Source: Sphingomonas sp. So64.6b
Lineage (GTDB): Bacteria > Pseudomonadota > Alphaproteobacteria > Sphingomonadales > Sphingomonadaceae
DNA length: 64,000 nt
Assembly (NCBI RefSeq): GCF_014171475.1
Contig: NZ_CP048817.1
Span: forward strand, 3,968,001-4,032,000
Reading direction: 5' to 3'
Under the pieces are notes generated by a model that saw nothing but the letters and a program-made list of their open reading frames with translations, did no database searches and was not told where the DNA came from. Positions 17,712-26,458 of the stretch are shown piece after piece. The position numbers and the translations under genes are program-made. Numbering within the stretch: the first letter of the stretch is position 1; every line of letters starts with the position of its first letter.

Positions 17712-17938
17712 CGCCGCAGGCCCGAGGCGTGCGGAGCCCCAATTTCACGATGGACGAGCCGGCGGGTCGCCAGCTTTTTCATCGCATTCGTCCGGTCGTC
17801 GTGCATGTGCCTCGCTTAGGCGAATCGCGAGGTCACGCAAGCCCGACAGCAGACGAGAAGCAACCCGATCGCTTGAATGTTCGTTACAAGTTTGCGACGG
17901 GTGAAACCGACACGTCTATTTCCCTTACGAACAGGACC

Positions 17939-18556
17939 ATGATGCCAGCATCCACCGCCGCTCAACGCCGTCGGCGCCTTCGCGCCGCAGGTGTCCCCTC
18001 ACCCATGGGGATGTTCCTGAAAGGCTTTATCAAGCATCCGGTGATGGTGGGGGCAATCTTCCCCTCGTCCGGCAAGCTGGTGCGTAAGGTGCTTTCCCGA
18101 GTCGATTGGCAAAACACCAAATTGTTCGTCGAATATGGCCCCGGTGTGGGTACCTTCTGCTCGTCGGTGCTCGAAAAACTGGGCCCCGACGCAAAATATA
18201 TCGCGATCGACACCAATCCCGATTTCGTCCGCTATCTGCGCCACGAAATCGTCGATCCGCGCTTCACCGTGGTCAATGGTTCGGCCGCCGATGTGCGCCA
18301 GATCATCACCGATCATGGTTTCGAGCAGGCCGATTATGTCCTGTCGGGCTTGCCTTTTTCAACCTTACCGGCTGGCGTGGGCGATGCGATCGGCGCAGCG
18401 ACCGCCGATGTGCTCCGGCCCGGTGGCGCCTTCCTGGTCTATCAATATTCGCCCAAATGCTATGATTTCATCGCGCCCTATATTCCGCGCGTCGAACACA
18501 CGATGGAATGGTGGAACCTGCCGCCGGCACAGCTTTACTGGGCATGGAAGGATTAA
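17939..18556 (+). CDS. SAM-dependent methyltransferase, PmtA-like
   Basis: A 205-residue class I methyltransferase. The SAM-binding motif I VEYGPGVGTFCSSVLE lies near residues 62-77. IAIDTNPDF follows at the acidic loop, and the motif IV-like VLSGLPFSTLP near 135. The basic N-terminus with FLKGFIKHPVMVGAIFPSS is typical of the family containing phospholipid N-methyltransferase PmtA and rRNA-adenine-methylase-like proteins. Either lipid or RNA could be the substrate. Two adjacent ATGs at 17939 and 17942 are possible starts. It precedes the PBP1A gene but 58 bp apart. Confidence 0.75.
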   Translation: MMPASTAAQRRRRLRAAGVPSPMGMFLKGFIKHPVMVGAIFPSSGKLVRKVLSRVDWQNTKLFVEYGPGVGTFCSSVLEKLGPDAKYIAIDTNPDFVRYLRHEIVDPRFTVVNGSAADVRQIITDHGFEQADYVLSGLPFSTLPAGVGDAIGAATADVLRPGGAFLVYQYSPKCYDFIAPYIPRVEHTMEWWNLPPAQLYWAWKD

Positions 18557-18614
18557 GCTGGTTCTCGTGGCCGCTTGTGAGCCACGGGATTAGCGCGTAA
18601 TCTCCGGCAGCTTC

Positions 18615-20765
18615 ATGGCCACCTCAACAAAGCCCAAATCGTCCAGACCATGGCGTCGGCGGCTCGTCCGAACGCTGCAGGTGTTCGGCGTGCTCGCCCT
18701 TCTTGGGCTGATCGCGCTGGTCATCGCGGTCTATGTCGCACGCGCGCAGCTGCCGAGTTACGACGAGCTGAAATCCTCGCCCAATGGGCAGATGATCCGC
18801 GTCCACGCCGCCGATGGCACGGTCATCGTGTCGCTCGGGCCGAGCTATGGCGAATGGCTGCCCTACGACAAAATCCCTGTGGTGATGCGCGACGCGATGG
18901 TTTCGGTCGAGGATCGCCGTTTCCGCTCGCATCCCGGCGTGGATCCGATCGGGGTGCTGCGCGCGGTCAAGCTCGCCTTCAATAATCGCGGCACCGACAA
19001 GCGACTTCAGGGCGCATCGACGATTACGCAGCAGGTCGCGCGGACCATTTTCCTGTCGAACAAATATGATTTCGGTCGCAAGATTCGAGAGGCGATCCTG
19101 GCCCTGGCGATCGAACGCAAGTTCACCAAAGACCAGATCCTCGAACTCTATCTCAACAAGGTCTATTTTGGCGGCGGCGCTTACGGCATCGACGCCGCGT
19201 CGCGCCGCTTCTTCGGGCATGGCGCCGATACGCTGAACTTGAATGAGGCGGCGGTGGTCGCCGGTCTGGTCAAGGCGCCGTCGCGCTATTCGCCGACCGC
19301 CGATGCCGAGGCGGCGATCGGCCGCGCCGGCGTGGTGATCAAGCTGATGCAGGAAACCGGCAAGATCACTGCCGCGCAGGCGGCTCAGGCCAACCCCTCG
19401 TCGGTCACGCTCGCGCCTGAGCCCAAACAGAATAGTGTGCGATACTTCACCGACTGGGCGCTGCCCCAGCTTGAGGTACTGATCGACGAAACGACCCGTC
19501 CGCTTGAGGTGTGGACAACGCTCGACCTCGGTATGCAGCGCGCGGCCGATGCCTCGGTTCGCGCCAATGCACCGAAAAATGCACAAGGGGCATTGGTATC
19601 GATCGATCGCGATGGCGCGGTGCGCGCGATGGTCGGCGGCACCGATTATGTCTCGTCCAACTATAACCGCGCGACTCAGGCTGTGCGTCAGCCGGGATCG
19701 GCGTTCAAGCTGTTCGTCTATCTTGCCGCGCTCGAGGCCGGGCATAAACCCGAAGACACGCTGGTCGACGAACCGGTCACGATCAAGGGCTGGAGCCCGC
19801 GCAATTCGTCGGGCGCCAATCGCGGCGAAATGACGCTGCGCACCGCCTTTGCCTATTCGGTCAACACGATCGCGGCGAAGCTCGGGCTTGAGGTCGGCTT
19901 CGGCACGATCGCCGACATGGCACGCCGTTTTGGCATCACCACGCCGGTCGATACCCATCCGGCGATGGTGCTCGGCACGTCCGATGTGCGCCTGATCGAC
20001 ATGACCCGCGCCTTTGCCAGCGTCGCCAACAAGGGCGTCGCGGTGACGCCCTATGGCATCACCAAGGTTACCGCGCAGGGCGTGACGATCTATGCGCAGG
20101 AAGTCGATCGCAGCCAGGTACTGGTCGCGCCTTATGTCGCGGCGCAGATGACCGACCTGCTGCAGACCGCGGTCAACACCGGCACCGGTAAGGCGGCACA
20201 GATCGGCCGACCGGTCGCGGGCAAGACCGGTACGACGACGTCGAACAAGGATGGCTGGTTCGTCGGCTTTTCAAGCGGGCTGACCACCGGCGTGTGGATG
20301 GGCCGCGACGACGCCAAGGTGGTGCCCGGCCTGCAGGGCGGCACCGCGCCGGCGCGCGCCTTTGCCGGTTTCATGAAGATCGCAGTGGCCAATCGCCCGG
20401 TCGAGCAGTTCGACACTCAGGTCACGCTGCCCGAATGGCAGCTCGAGCCCGACGAGGAATCCTATTTCGGTGAGGCGGACAACAGCCTGTTTGTCGATCA
20501 GGACGGCAATCCGATCGAACCCGGTGCCGCGGTCGAGCCGTCCGAGGGCGATTCACAGGTCGATCCCGACGGCCAGCCCGTGCCACCCACCAGCGGCGCC
20601 AATCCCCGGCCGCAGGAACGGCTCGACCAGGACTGGATCGACAAGGTGCTCGATCGCAACCAGGCCCCGCCCCAGCGTCCCAACTCGGCACCTGGCCGGC
20701 CCCCAGCGACGCTACCGCCGGAAACGCCGCGCGAACGGCCTCAGGAAACCCGCCCGAACCAGTGA
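18615..20765 (+). CDS. Penicillin-binding protein 1A, bifunctional
   Basis: 716 residues, class A PBP. One membrane anchor (residues about 21-41) precedes the GT51 transglycosylase domain, with the catalytic glutamate in EDRRFRSHPGVD (99-110). The transpeptidase domain has the SxxK motif at S362-K365 (PGSAFK), SVN at 415-417 and KTG at 537-539. It polymerises and cross-links peptidoglycan on the periplasmic side of the inner membrane. The C-terminal 100 residues are proline-rich and acidic, probably disordered. The last 25 bp overlap the end of the converging YgjP-type gene. Confidence 0.95.
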   Translation: MATSTKPKSSRPWRRRLVRTLQVFGVLALLGLIALVIAVYVARAQLPSYDELKSSPNGQMIRVHAADGTVIVSLGPSYGEWLPYDKIPVVMRDAMVSVEDRRFRSHPGVDPIGVLRAVKLAFNNRGTDKRLQGASTITQQVARTIFLSNKYDFGRKIREAILALAIERKFTKDQILELYLNKVYFGGGAYGIDAASRRFFGHGADTLNLNEAAVVAGLVKAPSRYSPTADAEAAIGRAGVVIKLMQETGKITAAQAAQANPSSVTLAPEPKQNSVRYFTDWALPQLEVLIDETTRPLEVWTTLDLGMQRAADASVRANAPKNAQGALVSIDRDGAVRAMVGGTDYVSSNYNRATQAVRQPGSAFKLFVYLAALEAGHKPEDTLVDEPVTIKGWSPRNSSGANRGEMTLRTAFAYSVNTIAAKLGLEVGFGTIADMARRFGITTPVDTHPAMVLGTSDVRLIDMTRAFASVANKGVAVTPYGITKVTAQGVTIYAQEVDRSQVLVAPYVAAQMTDLLQTAVNTGTGKAAQIGRPVAGKTGTTTSNKDGWFVGFSSGLTTGVWMGRDDAKVVPGLQGGTAPARAFAGFMKIAVANRPVEQFDTQVTLPEWQLEPDEESYFGEADNSLFVDQDGNPIEPGAAVEPSEGDSQVDPDGQPVPPTSGANPRPQERLDQDWIDKVLDRNQAPPQRPNSAPGRPPATLPPETPRERPQETRPNQ

Positions 20766-21415
20766 AGCGCCGCGCCGTTGGCGCGCAGCCAGGCGCGCGA
20801 TGCGGCCGGGTCGCCTTCGGTCAAGGCATCGGCGAGTGCGTGGAATTCAGCGCTGTGATTCATATGGACCCGGTGCGCCACCTCATGCGCAACGGTCGAG
20901 CGGCGCACAAAGGGCGGCATCAGGATGAGCCGCCAGCTGTAGCGGATCACGCCGGTCGACGCACAACTGCCCCAGCGCGCGCGGGGATCGCCGATCGATA
21001 CGCGCGTCACGGTTACATCGGCGCGAGCGGCGAATTCGGCGGTTTCCGCGCTCAGGACACGGAGCGCCTCACGTCTCAGCCAGGTCTCGATCCGCCGCGA
21101 CAAGGCGTCGAGCGGTCCGCCGCAGCGAAGCAATGCTCCTTCGCGAACGACCCGGCGCGGCAGGGCCTCATGCCAGTCGATCGTTAGAATCGCATCGTCG
21201 AACGGGATCTCGGCACCGGGCGCAAAGGGCCGCGCCTGCGGCAATTTCGCGCGCTGTGCCTCGACCCAACCGCGCTGTTCCTCGGCCCAGCGCAGCGCCG
21301 CTTTCAGCGGTGCGCGCGGCGGCAGGGTCAGGCGCACCCGCCCGCTCGCCGGATCGACCGAAAGCTTGGCGCGGCGCGCGCGCGCGTTGCGGACGACTTC
21401 GACCGTTTCCGTCAC
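20741..21415 (-). CDS. YgjP-type (DUF45) zinc metallopeptidase
   Basis: 224 residues from a GTG at 21415 with GGAG five bases upstream. The zinc motif HEVAHRVHMNHSAEF near residues 178-192 has the HExxH pattern plus a following histidine, as in the YgjP/DUF45 branch of M48-like peptidases. WGSCASTGVIRYSWRL just before it is also family-typical. It is predicted to be cytoplasmic. Substrate is unknown. It lies 10 bp downstream of the YcgN-type gene on the same strand, so the two are probably one transcript. The frame extends to 21631 but overlaps that neighbour. Confidence 0.85.
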   Translation of the reverse strand: MTETVEVVRNARARRAKLSVDPASGRVRLTLPPRAPLKAALRWAEEQRGWVEAQRAKLPQARPFAPGAEIPFDDAILTIDWHEALPRRVVREGALLRCGGPLDALSRRIETWLRREALRVLSAETAEFAARADVTVTRVSIGDPRARWGSCASTGVIRYSWRLILMPPFVRRSTVAHEVAHRVHMNHSAEFHALADALTEGDPAASRAWLRANGAALHWFGRVS

Positions 21416-21425
21416 AGCGTCTCCA

Positions 21426-21860
21426 TCACAAGCGCCGGTCGACGATATGATGCTCCAACTCTCCGGCATCAACCTCGGAGATCGTCCAGCCACGCACCGA
21501 TTCACCGGCACGGTGGACCGCGTCGCGATCGCCGCACACGAGATAATGCCAGCGTGGCAAGGGTTCGTTGTCGCGACGCAAACGATAGGCGCAGGTATCG
21601 GGCAGCCAGTCGATCTCATGCACATTGTCACGCGTCAGCCGGACGCATTCGCTGACGAATGCGTGACGGTGGCGGTAGTTCGAGCATTGCGCGGTGGCTC
21701 GGTCGAGCAAGCGGCACGCGACATTGGTCGGAATCAGTTCACCAGTTTCCTCGTCCTCAAGCTTGTGGATACAGCATTTGCCGCAGCCGTCACACAGGGC
21801 TTCCCACTGGCCGCGATCGAGCTTCTCTAACGGCGTATCTTCCCAGAACGCGCCACTCAT
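21426..21860 (-). CDS. YcgN/UPF0260 cysteine-cluster protein
   Basis: 144 residues. The start WEDTPLEKLDRGQWEALCDG leads into the cluster CDGCGKCC. Further cysteines lie in NVACRLLD, QCSNY, SECVRL, DTCAYR and VCGDRD. The spacing matches the UPF0260/YcgN family (CxxCxxCC), which probably binds a metal or Fe-S cluster. Function is unknown. It is preceded 10 bp away by the SCO gene, forming a SCO-YcgN-YgjP minus-strand group. Confidence 0.88.
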   Translation of the reverse strand: MSGAFWEDTPLEKLDRGQWEALCDGCGKCCIHKLEDEETGELIPTNVACRLLDRATAQCSNYRHRHAFVSECVRLTRDNVHEIDWLPDTCAYRLRRDNEPLPRWHYLVCGDRDAVHRAGESVRGWTISEVDAGELEHHIVDRRL

Positions 21861-21870
21861 ATGACCAGAC

Positions 21871-22479
21871 TCACTTGACCCAGCGCTTGAGTTCGATGGC
21901 GATCGCCTCCGGCTTGCCGTCCTGCGGCAGGAGCGCGAGCGGCTTGCCGTCGGGGTCCATCAGATACGCAACGCGCGAATGATCCATCAGATAACCGCCG
22001 CCGGGCGCCGGATCGCCCTTTTTATAATAGATCGCAAACGCCTTTGCGACCTTGGCGATCGCCTCCGGGCTACCGGTCAGGCCGACCATGCGCGGATGAA
22101 AGGCGGAGACGAATTGTTTGAGCGCTGCGGGCGTATCGCGCTCGGGATCGACCGAGATGAAGATCGGCACGATTTTCGCACCTAAACCGGGATCGCTCTT
22201 TTCCAGCAGGCGCAGTCCGGCGCCGAGATTCTGCACATCGACCGGGCAGACGTCGGGACAGAAGGTGTAGCCAAAATAGACGATGCGGTATTTGCCCTTG
22301 TACGCGGTATCGCTGACCTGCCGGCCGTCTTGATCGGTCAGGGTGAAGGGGCCGCCAATCGCCGCACCCTCAAGCGGCGCGCGCGGCAGCGCGGACGGCC
22401 CCGAACAAGCGGCGAGCAGCGCCGCGATAAGAAACATGGCGAGCGTACGGGCGATCAGTTTCATGGCGCGGTCAGCCAT
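21871..22479 (-). CDS. SCO1/SenC family lipoprotein (copper chaperone)
   Basis: 202 residues. The signal segment ends in a lipobox (LLAACSG), placing it in the envelope. The thioredoxin-like domain has the copper-binding CPDVCP motif near residues 74-79 and a conserved histidine in YLMDHSRVA. SCO proteins deliver copper to or reduce the CuA site of cytochrome c oxidase subunit II. Starts at 22479 and 22464 (MKLIARTLAM) are both possible, and neither has a convincing ribosome-binding site. No oxidase genes are nearby. Confidence 0.9.
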   Translation of the reverse strand: MADRAMKLIARTLAMFLIAALLAACSGPSALPRAPLEGAAIGGPFTLTDQDGRQVSDTAYKGKYRIVYFGYTFCPDVCPVDVQNLGAGLRLLEKSDPGLGAKIVPIFISVDPERDTPAALKQFVSAFHPRMVGLTGSPEAIAKVAKAFAIYYKKGDPAPGGGYLMDHSRVAYLMDPDGKPLALLPQDGKPEAIAIELKRWVK

Positions 22480-22573
22480 GATCTGTTAAGGCGACCCACG
22501 CAAGTTGGGTTGATTGTTCATCGTGCGGTGCACACATGATCACGCAGATGATTTTAAGGGCCGGCACGAGACA

Positions 22574-23179
22574 ATGACCGTTCGTTTGAAGCAGATCGCG
22601 CTGGCCACTGCCGCGCTCCTCGTGACCACCGGAATCGCACAGGCGCAGCAGCAATCGGAGAGCTACAAGTTCCTCGAGGCGGTGCGTGGCGGCAAGGGCA
22701 CCGAGGTGCTCGACATGCTCAACAAACCGGGCAGCCGGATAATCAACACGCGCGATATCGGTACCAGGGAAGGCGCCTTGCACATTGTCGTCAAGCGTGG
22801 CGATTCGGTCTATTTGCGCTTCCTGCTGCAACAGAATGCCGACCCCAATTTGCGCGACGGCGAGGGGAATACAGCGATGCTGCTCGCGGTGAATGGTGGC
22901 CAATCTGGATTGGTCGATATCCTGATCGAAGCCAAGGCGGATGTGAATCTGGGCAATTCGCGTGGCGAAACGCCATTGATTCGCGCCGTCCAGCGTCGCG
23001 ACCTCGGCCTTGCCCGCACATTGCTCACCGCGGGTGCCGACCCCGATCAGCCCGACCTGCTCGCCGGCATGTCGGCGCGCGATTACGCGCATGACGACAA
23101 ACGCTCGACAGTGATGGCCAAGCTGATCGATGAAACCCCGAAAAAAGCGCGCAGAGCCGTTTCGGGTCCCAAGCTCTAA
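22574..23179 (+). CDS. Exported ankyrin-repeat protein
   Basis: 201 residues. A signal peptide (LALATAALLVTTGIAQAQ-like; cleavage after AQA) is followed by four to five ankyrin repeats, such as GNTAMLLAVNGGQSGLVDIL and GETPLIRAVQRRDLGLARTL. The C-terminus is basic. Probably a periplasmic protein-interaction module, with unknown partner. The ATG at 22574 lies 95 bp from the divergent SCO start. The stop shares four bases (CTAA) with hutC. Confidence 0.82.
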   Translation: MTVRLKQIALATAALLVTTGIAQAQQQSESYKFLEAVRGGKGTEVLDMLNKPGSRIINTRDIGTREGALHIVVKRGDSVYLRFLLQQNADPNLRDGEGNTAMLLAVNGGQSGLVDILIEAKADVNLGNSRGETPLIRAVQRRDLGLARTLLTAGADPDQPDLLAGMSARDYAHDDKRSTVMAKLIDETPKKARRAVSGPKL

Positions 23180-23862
23180 CCGTCGCCGGGCCGGAACTCG
23201 GCGACCAGGTCGAAACGATCGCCGCGAAACAGCTGGCGCACATGCGTGACCGGTTCGCCGGTTCGCCAGGTCATCCGTTCGAGCTCGAGACAGGCCGCGC
23301 GCGGCCGCAACGCCAGCGCACGCGCCTCTGCCGGTATCGCCTCCACCGCCCGGATACGATGGCGCGCGGATGTCCAGGGGATATGCGCGAGCAGCCAAGC
23401 GCCGGGTGCCTCATCGACAAAGTCCTGAGTGGCCGCTTTGGGTATAGTGCCGAGCGCGATCAGCCGGCGTTCGAGCGCGAACGGTTCGCCACCGCTGAAA
23501 TGGACACCCTCGACCAGCATCGCAGGCAGTGGAATATCACCGCCCTCACCGTGGTTTACGTTGCGATACAGAGTGCGCTGCCAGCGATACTCCTCGCCAC
23601 GCGCAGCGATGATCTGCGCCAGATCGGGGACCGCCAGGACCGCCGAATGAACCTGTGGATGCGCAACGAAAGATCCAGCCTTGCGTCGCCGCTCGATCAG
23701 ACCGGTCCGGGCGAGCGCGCCAAGTGCCTTGCCGACCGTCGCACGCGAGCAGCCATAGGTCACGACAAGTTCGTGTTCGAAGGGAATCCGATCACCCGGA
23801 CGCCACGCGCCCGAGTGAATCCGCGCCTCGATATCAGTGCGTATCCGCTCGGCGACCGTCAC
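23176..23862 (-). CDS. hutC: Histidine utilisation repressor HutC
   Basis: A 228-residue GntR-type regulator. The winged helix (residues about 1-65, with GCSRATVGKALGALARTGLI) is followed by a UTRA ligand-binding domain ending DRFDLVAEFRPGDG. HutC represses hut genes until urocanate binds. The GTG start at 23862 overlaps the hutF stop as GTGA, so the two are coupled and HutC would repress its own transcript. The probable operator is the palindrome at 25222-25243. Identification as HutC rests on both the family and the hut neighbours. Confidence 0.92.
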   Translation of the reverse strand: MTVAERIRTDIEARIHSGAWRPGDRIPFEHELVVTYGCSRATVGKALGALARTGLIERRRKAGSFVAHPQVHSAVLAVPDLAQIIAARGEEYRWQRTLYRNVNHGEGGDIPLPAMLVEGVHFSGGEPFALERRLIALGTIPKAATQDFVDEAPGAWLLAHIPWTSARHRIRAVEAIPAEARALALRPRAACLELERMTWRTGEPVTHVRQLFRGDRFDLVAEFRPGDG

Positions 23863-25208
23863 GCCAAAAGACCTGCCACGGTTTGGCGGTAGCGCGCGGC
23901 CACCGCGTCGGCAGCAATATGCCGGCCCGCCTCGACGCATTTCCGTCCGCCACGCCACACCGACTCGATCGCGCCGTGCCGCGCGGCGAAGATCCAATGA
24001 TCGAGCAGGGTCTCGATCGTGGCGCCGTACAGGGCAGGATGGTTCATATCGAATGACACGATATCGGCCGAACCGCCGACGCGCAGCCCCGAAGCGATCC
24101 CCAGCGCCTGTGCGCCACCCGATTGGGCCGCCTCGAACAGGCGTCGCCCGACTGACGGCCGGGTATCGTCGGCGAGCAACGCCCGACGGCGATGTGACAG
24201 GCGCTGCGAATATTCGACCGCGCGCAGTTCGCTCGCGGCATCAACAAGAATGTTCGAATCGGTGCCCACGCCGAGCCGTCCGCCAGCGGCGAGATAACGC
24301 AGCGCCGGGAATATGCCGTCGCCAAGATTGGCTTCGGTCACGGGACACAGGCCGGCAACGGCGCCGCTGGCGGCGAGCCGGTCGCATTCGGTATCGGTCA
24401 GATGAGTCGCGTGGATCAGGCACCAGCGCCGGTCGACCGGCTGGTTGTCGAGCAGCCATTCGACTGGCCGCGCTCCGCTCCACGCCAGACAGGCTTCGAC
24501 CTCGCGCAGCTGTTCCGCCGCATGAATATGGATTGGCCCGTGGCCGGCTAGCGCAACGAGCGCGTCCATCTCCTCAGGCGTGACGGCGCGCAACGAATGC
24601 GGCGCGATGCCCAGGATCATGTCGCCCGACAGCTTCGCCCGGCTTTGTTCGATCAGCTGCGCGAAACCATCGATATCGGACAGGAAACGACGCTGTCCAG
24701 GTGCCGGTTTGGCGCCGCCGAAATCGCCATGCGCGTAGAACACCGGCAACAAGGTCAGCCCGATCCCGCTGATGTCGGTCGCCGCGATGATCGCGCCGGC
24801 GGTTTCGGCCGGATCGGCATAGCGGCCACCATCGACGTCATTGTGCAAATAATGGAATTCGCCGACCCGAGTGAAACCCGATTCGAGCATCTCGACATAG
24901 GCCTGAGCGGTAATCGCCGCGATATCATCAGGGCCGAGCCGGTCGAGGAAGCGATACATCACCTCGCGCCAGCTCCAGAAATCGTCATCAGGCCGGCCGC
25001 GCCGCTCCGACAGGCCGGCCATGCCACGCTGGAAGCCATGGCTGTGCACATTGCACAGGCCGGGCACGCCGGTGCCGTGGCGGTCGTCCTTTGCCAACGC
25101 GTCGATGCCGGTCTCGATCGAGGCGATACGCCCATCGACGACGCCGATGCGGACCCGATCGGCCCAGCCCTGCGGCAGCAATATATGCTCGAACCAAAGA
25201 TGCTGCAT
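23859..25208 (-). CDS. hutF: Formimidoylglutamate deiminase HutF
   Basis: A 449-residue amidohydrolase that converts N-formimidoyl-L-glutamate to N-formyl-L-glutamate and ammonia. Metal ligands are visible in NVHSHGFQRGMAG, HIHAAEQ, HATHLT and GVGTDSN. HutF together with HutG defines the five-step histidine pathway. The ATG at 25208 has AGGAGG upstream; a longer frame opening at 25256 would run through the operator and is rejected. The first gene of the minus-strand pair hutF-hutC. Confidence 0.95.
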   Translation of the reverse strand: MQHLWFEHILLPQGWADRVRIGVVDGRIASIETGIDALAKDDRHGTGVPGLCNVHSHGFQRGMAGLSERRGRPDDDFWSWREVMYRFLDRLGPDDIAAITAQAYVEMLESGFTRVGEFHYLHNDVDGGRYADPAETAGAIIAATDISGIGLTLLPVFYAHGDFGGAKPAPGQRRFLSDIDGFAQLIEQSRAKLSGDMILGIAPHSLRAVTPEEMDALVALAGHGPIHIHAAEQLREVEACLAWSGARPVEWLLDNQPVDRRWCLIHATHLTDTECDRLAASGAVAGLCPVTEANLGDGIFPALRYLAAGGRLGVGTDSNILVDAASELRAVEYSQRLSHRRRALLADDTRPSVGRRLFEAAQSGGAQALGIASGLRVGGSADIVSFDMNHPALYGATIETLLDHWIFAARHGAIESVWRGGRKCVEAGRHIAADAVAARYRQTVAGLLA

Positions 25209-25221
25209 CGGGGCCTCCTGA

Positions 25222-25243
25222 TTATTATGTCTAGACATAATAA
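25222..25243. promoter_or_regulatory. Perfect 22-bp palindrome, probable HutC operator
   Basis: TTATTATGTCT followed by its exact complement AGACATAATAA, in the 59-bp gap between divergent hutF and hutI. It is unusually AT-rich for this genome. Its ATGTCTAGACAT core resembles GntR/HutC-family operators. One site could control both directions. Confidence 0.8.
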
Positions 25244-25267
25244 ATGTGGCGGGCAAGTATAGAGGTC

Positions 25268-26458
25268 ATGGAGCGACTCTGGATCAATGCCCGATTGGCC
25301 ACGATGACCGGCGATGGCCTTGGCGTGGTCGAGGACGGCATGGTCGCGTGCGAGCAGGGCCGGATTGTCTATGCCGGGCCAGGTGGAGGCGGGCCACGGG
25401 AAGCGGCTGAAGTGATCGACTGCGCCGGGCGCTGGATCACCCCCGGGCTGATCGATTGCCACACGCATCTCATCCATGCCGGTGACCGTGCCGGCGAATG
25501 GGCAATGCGGCTGGAAGGCGCGTCCTATGAGGAAATCGCGCGTGCGGGCGGCGGCATCCTGTCGACAATGCGCGCGACTCGCGCGGCGAGCGAAGCCGAG
25601 TTGGTCGAGATCGCCTTGCCCCGGCTTGATGCGTTGCTCGCCGAAGGTGTCACCACGATCGAGGTCAAATCGGGTTATGGCCTGACCCTCAACGATGAAC
25701 TGAAGATGCTGCGCGCCGCGCGCGCTCTGGGCGACGAGCGCGCGATCAGGGTGTCACCGACTTTGCTCGGGGCGCATGCGTTGCCGCCGGAATATGCCGG
25801 GCGGGCGGACGATTATATCAACTTGGTGTGCGGCGCGATGATTCCGGCCTCGGTTGGCCTGGCCGATGCCGTCGATGCCTTTTGCGAAGGCATCGGCTTC
25901 TCGATCGAACAATCCGGCCGTGTCCTCACCGCGGCTAAAGCCGCTGGGTTGCCGGTCAAGCTCCATGCCGAGCAATTGTCCGCGCTGCACGGCGCCAGCC
26001 TCGCCGCCAGCCATGGCGCGCTGTCCGCCGACCATCTCGAATATGCCGAGGACAGCGATGTCCGTGCAATGGCGGCGGCGGGGACGGTCGCGGTGCTGTT
26101 GCCCGGCGCCTTTTACTTCATGCGCGAGGCCAAGCTACCGCCGATCGACCTGTTCCGTGCGCACCATGTCCCGATCGCGATTGCCACCGACTGCAACCCG
26201 GGCACTTCACCGACCACCTCATTGCTGCTCATGCTCAATATGGCATCGACATTGTTCCGCTTGACCGTGACCGAGGCGCTGCGCGGCGTCACTATCAACG
26301 CCGCCGGAGCGATCGGGCTGTCCGCACAGATCGGCACGCTTGAAGCGGGCAAAACCTGCGACCTGGCGGTGTGGGACATCTCCAATCCGGCCGAGCTGGT
26401 TTACCGGATCGGCTTCAATCCCTTGTTCATGCGCGTGAAGGACGGCCAATGCTGCTGA
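25268..26458 (+). CDS. hutI: Imidazolonepropionase HutI
   Basis: A 396-residue amidohydrolase that opens 4-imidazolone-5-propionate to N-formimidoyl-L-glutamate. Metal-binding HTH lies at residues 65-67 in [11 protein letters not shown], with further ligands in [13 protein letters not shown] and [12 protein letters not shown]. The ATG at 25268 follows AGAGGTC and begins [12 protein letters not shown]; an upstream in-frame start at 25244 overlaps the operator edge. First gene of the plus-strand hutIHGU operon; it overlaps hutH by 10 bp. Confidence 0.96.
   Translation: MERLWINARLATMTGDGLGVVEDGMVACEQGRIVYAGPGGGGPREAAEVIDCAGRWITPGLIDCHTHLIHAGDRAGEWAMRLEGASYEEIARAGGGILSTMRATRAASEAELVEIALPRLDALLAEGVTTIEVKSGYGLTLNDELKMLRAARALGDERAIRVSPTLLGAHALPPEYAGRADDYINLVCGAMIPASVGLADAVDAFCEGIGFSIEQSGRVLTAAKAAGLPVKLHAEQLSALHGASLAASHGALSADHLEYAEDSDVRAMAAAGTVAVLLPGAFYFMREAKLPPIDLFRAHHVPIAIATDCNPGTSPTTSLLLMLNMASTLFRLTVTEALRGVTINAAGAIGLSAQIGTLEAGKTCDLAVWDISNPAELVYRIGFNPLFMRVKDGQCC

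Noticed and set aside
18624..19958. 444-codon open frame opposite PBP1A
   Set aside because: Antisense to intact transglycosylase and transpeptidase motifs; composition is that of a shadow frame.
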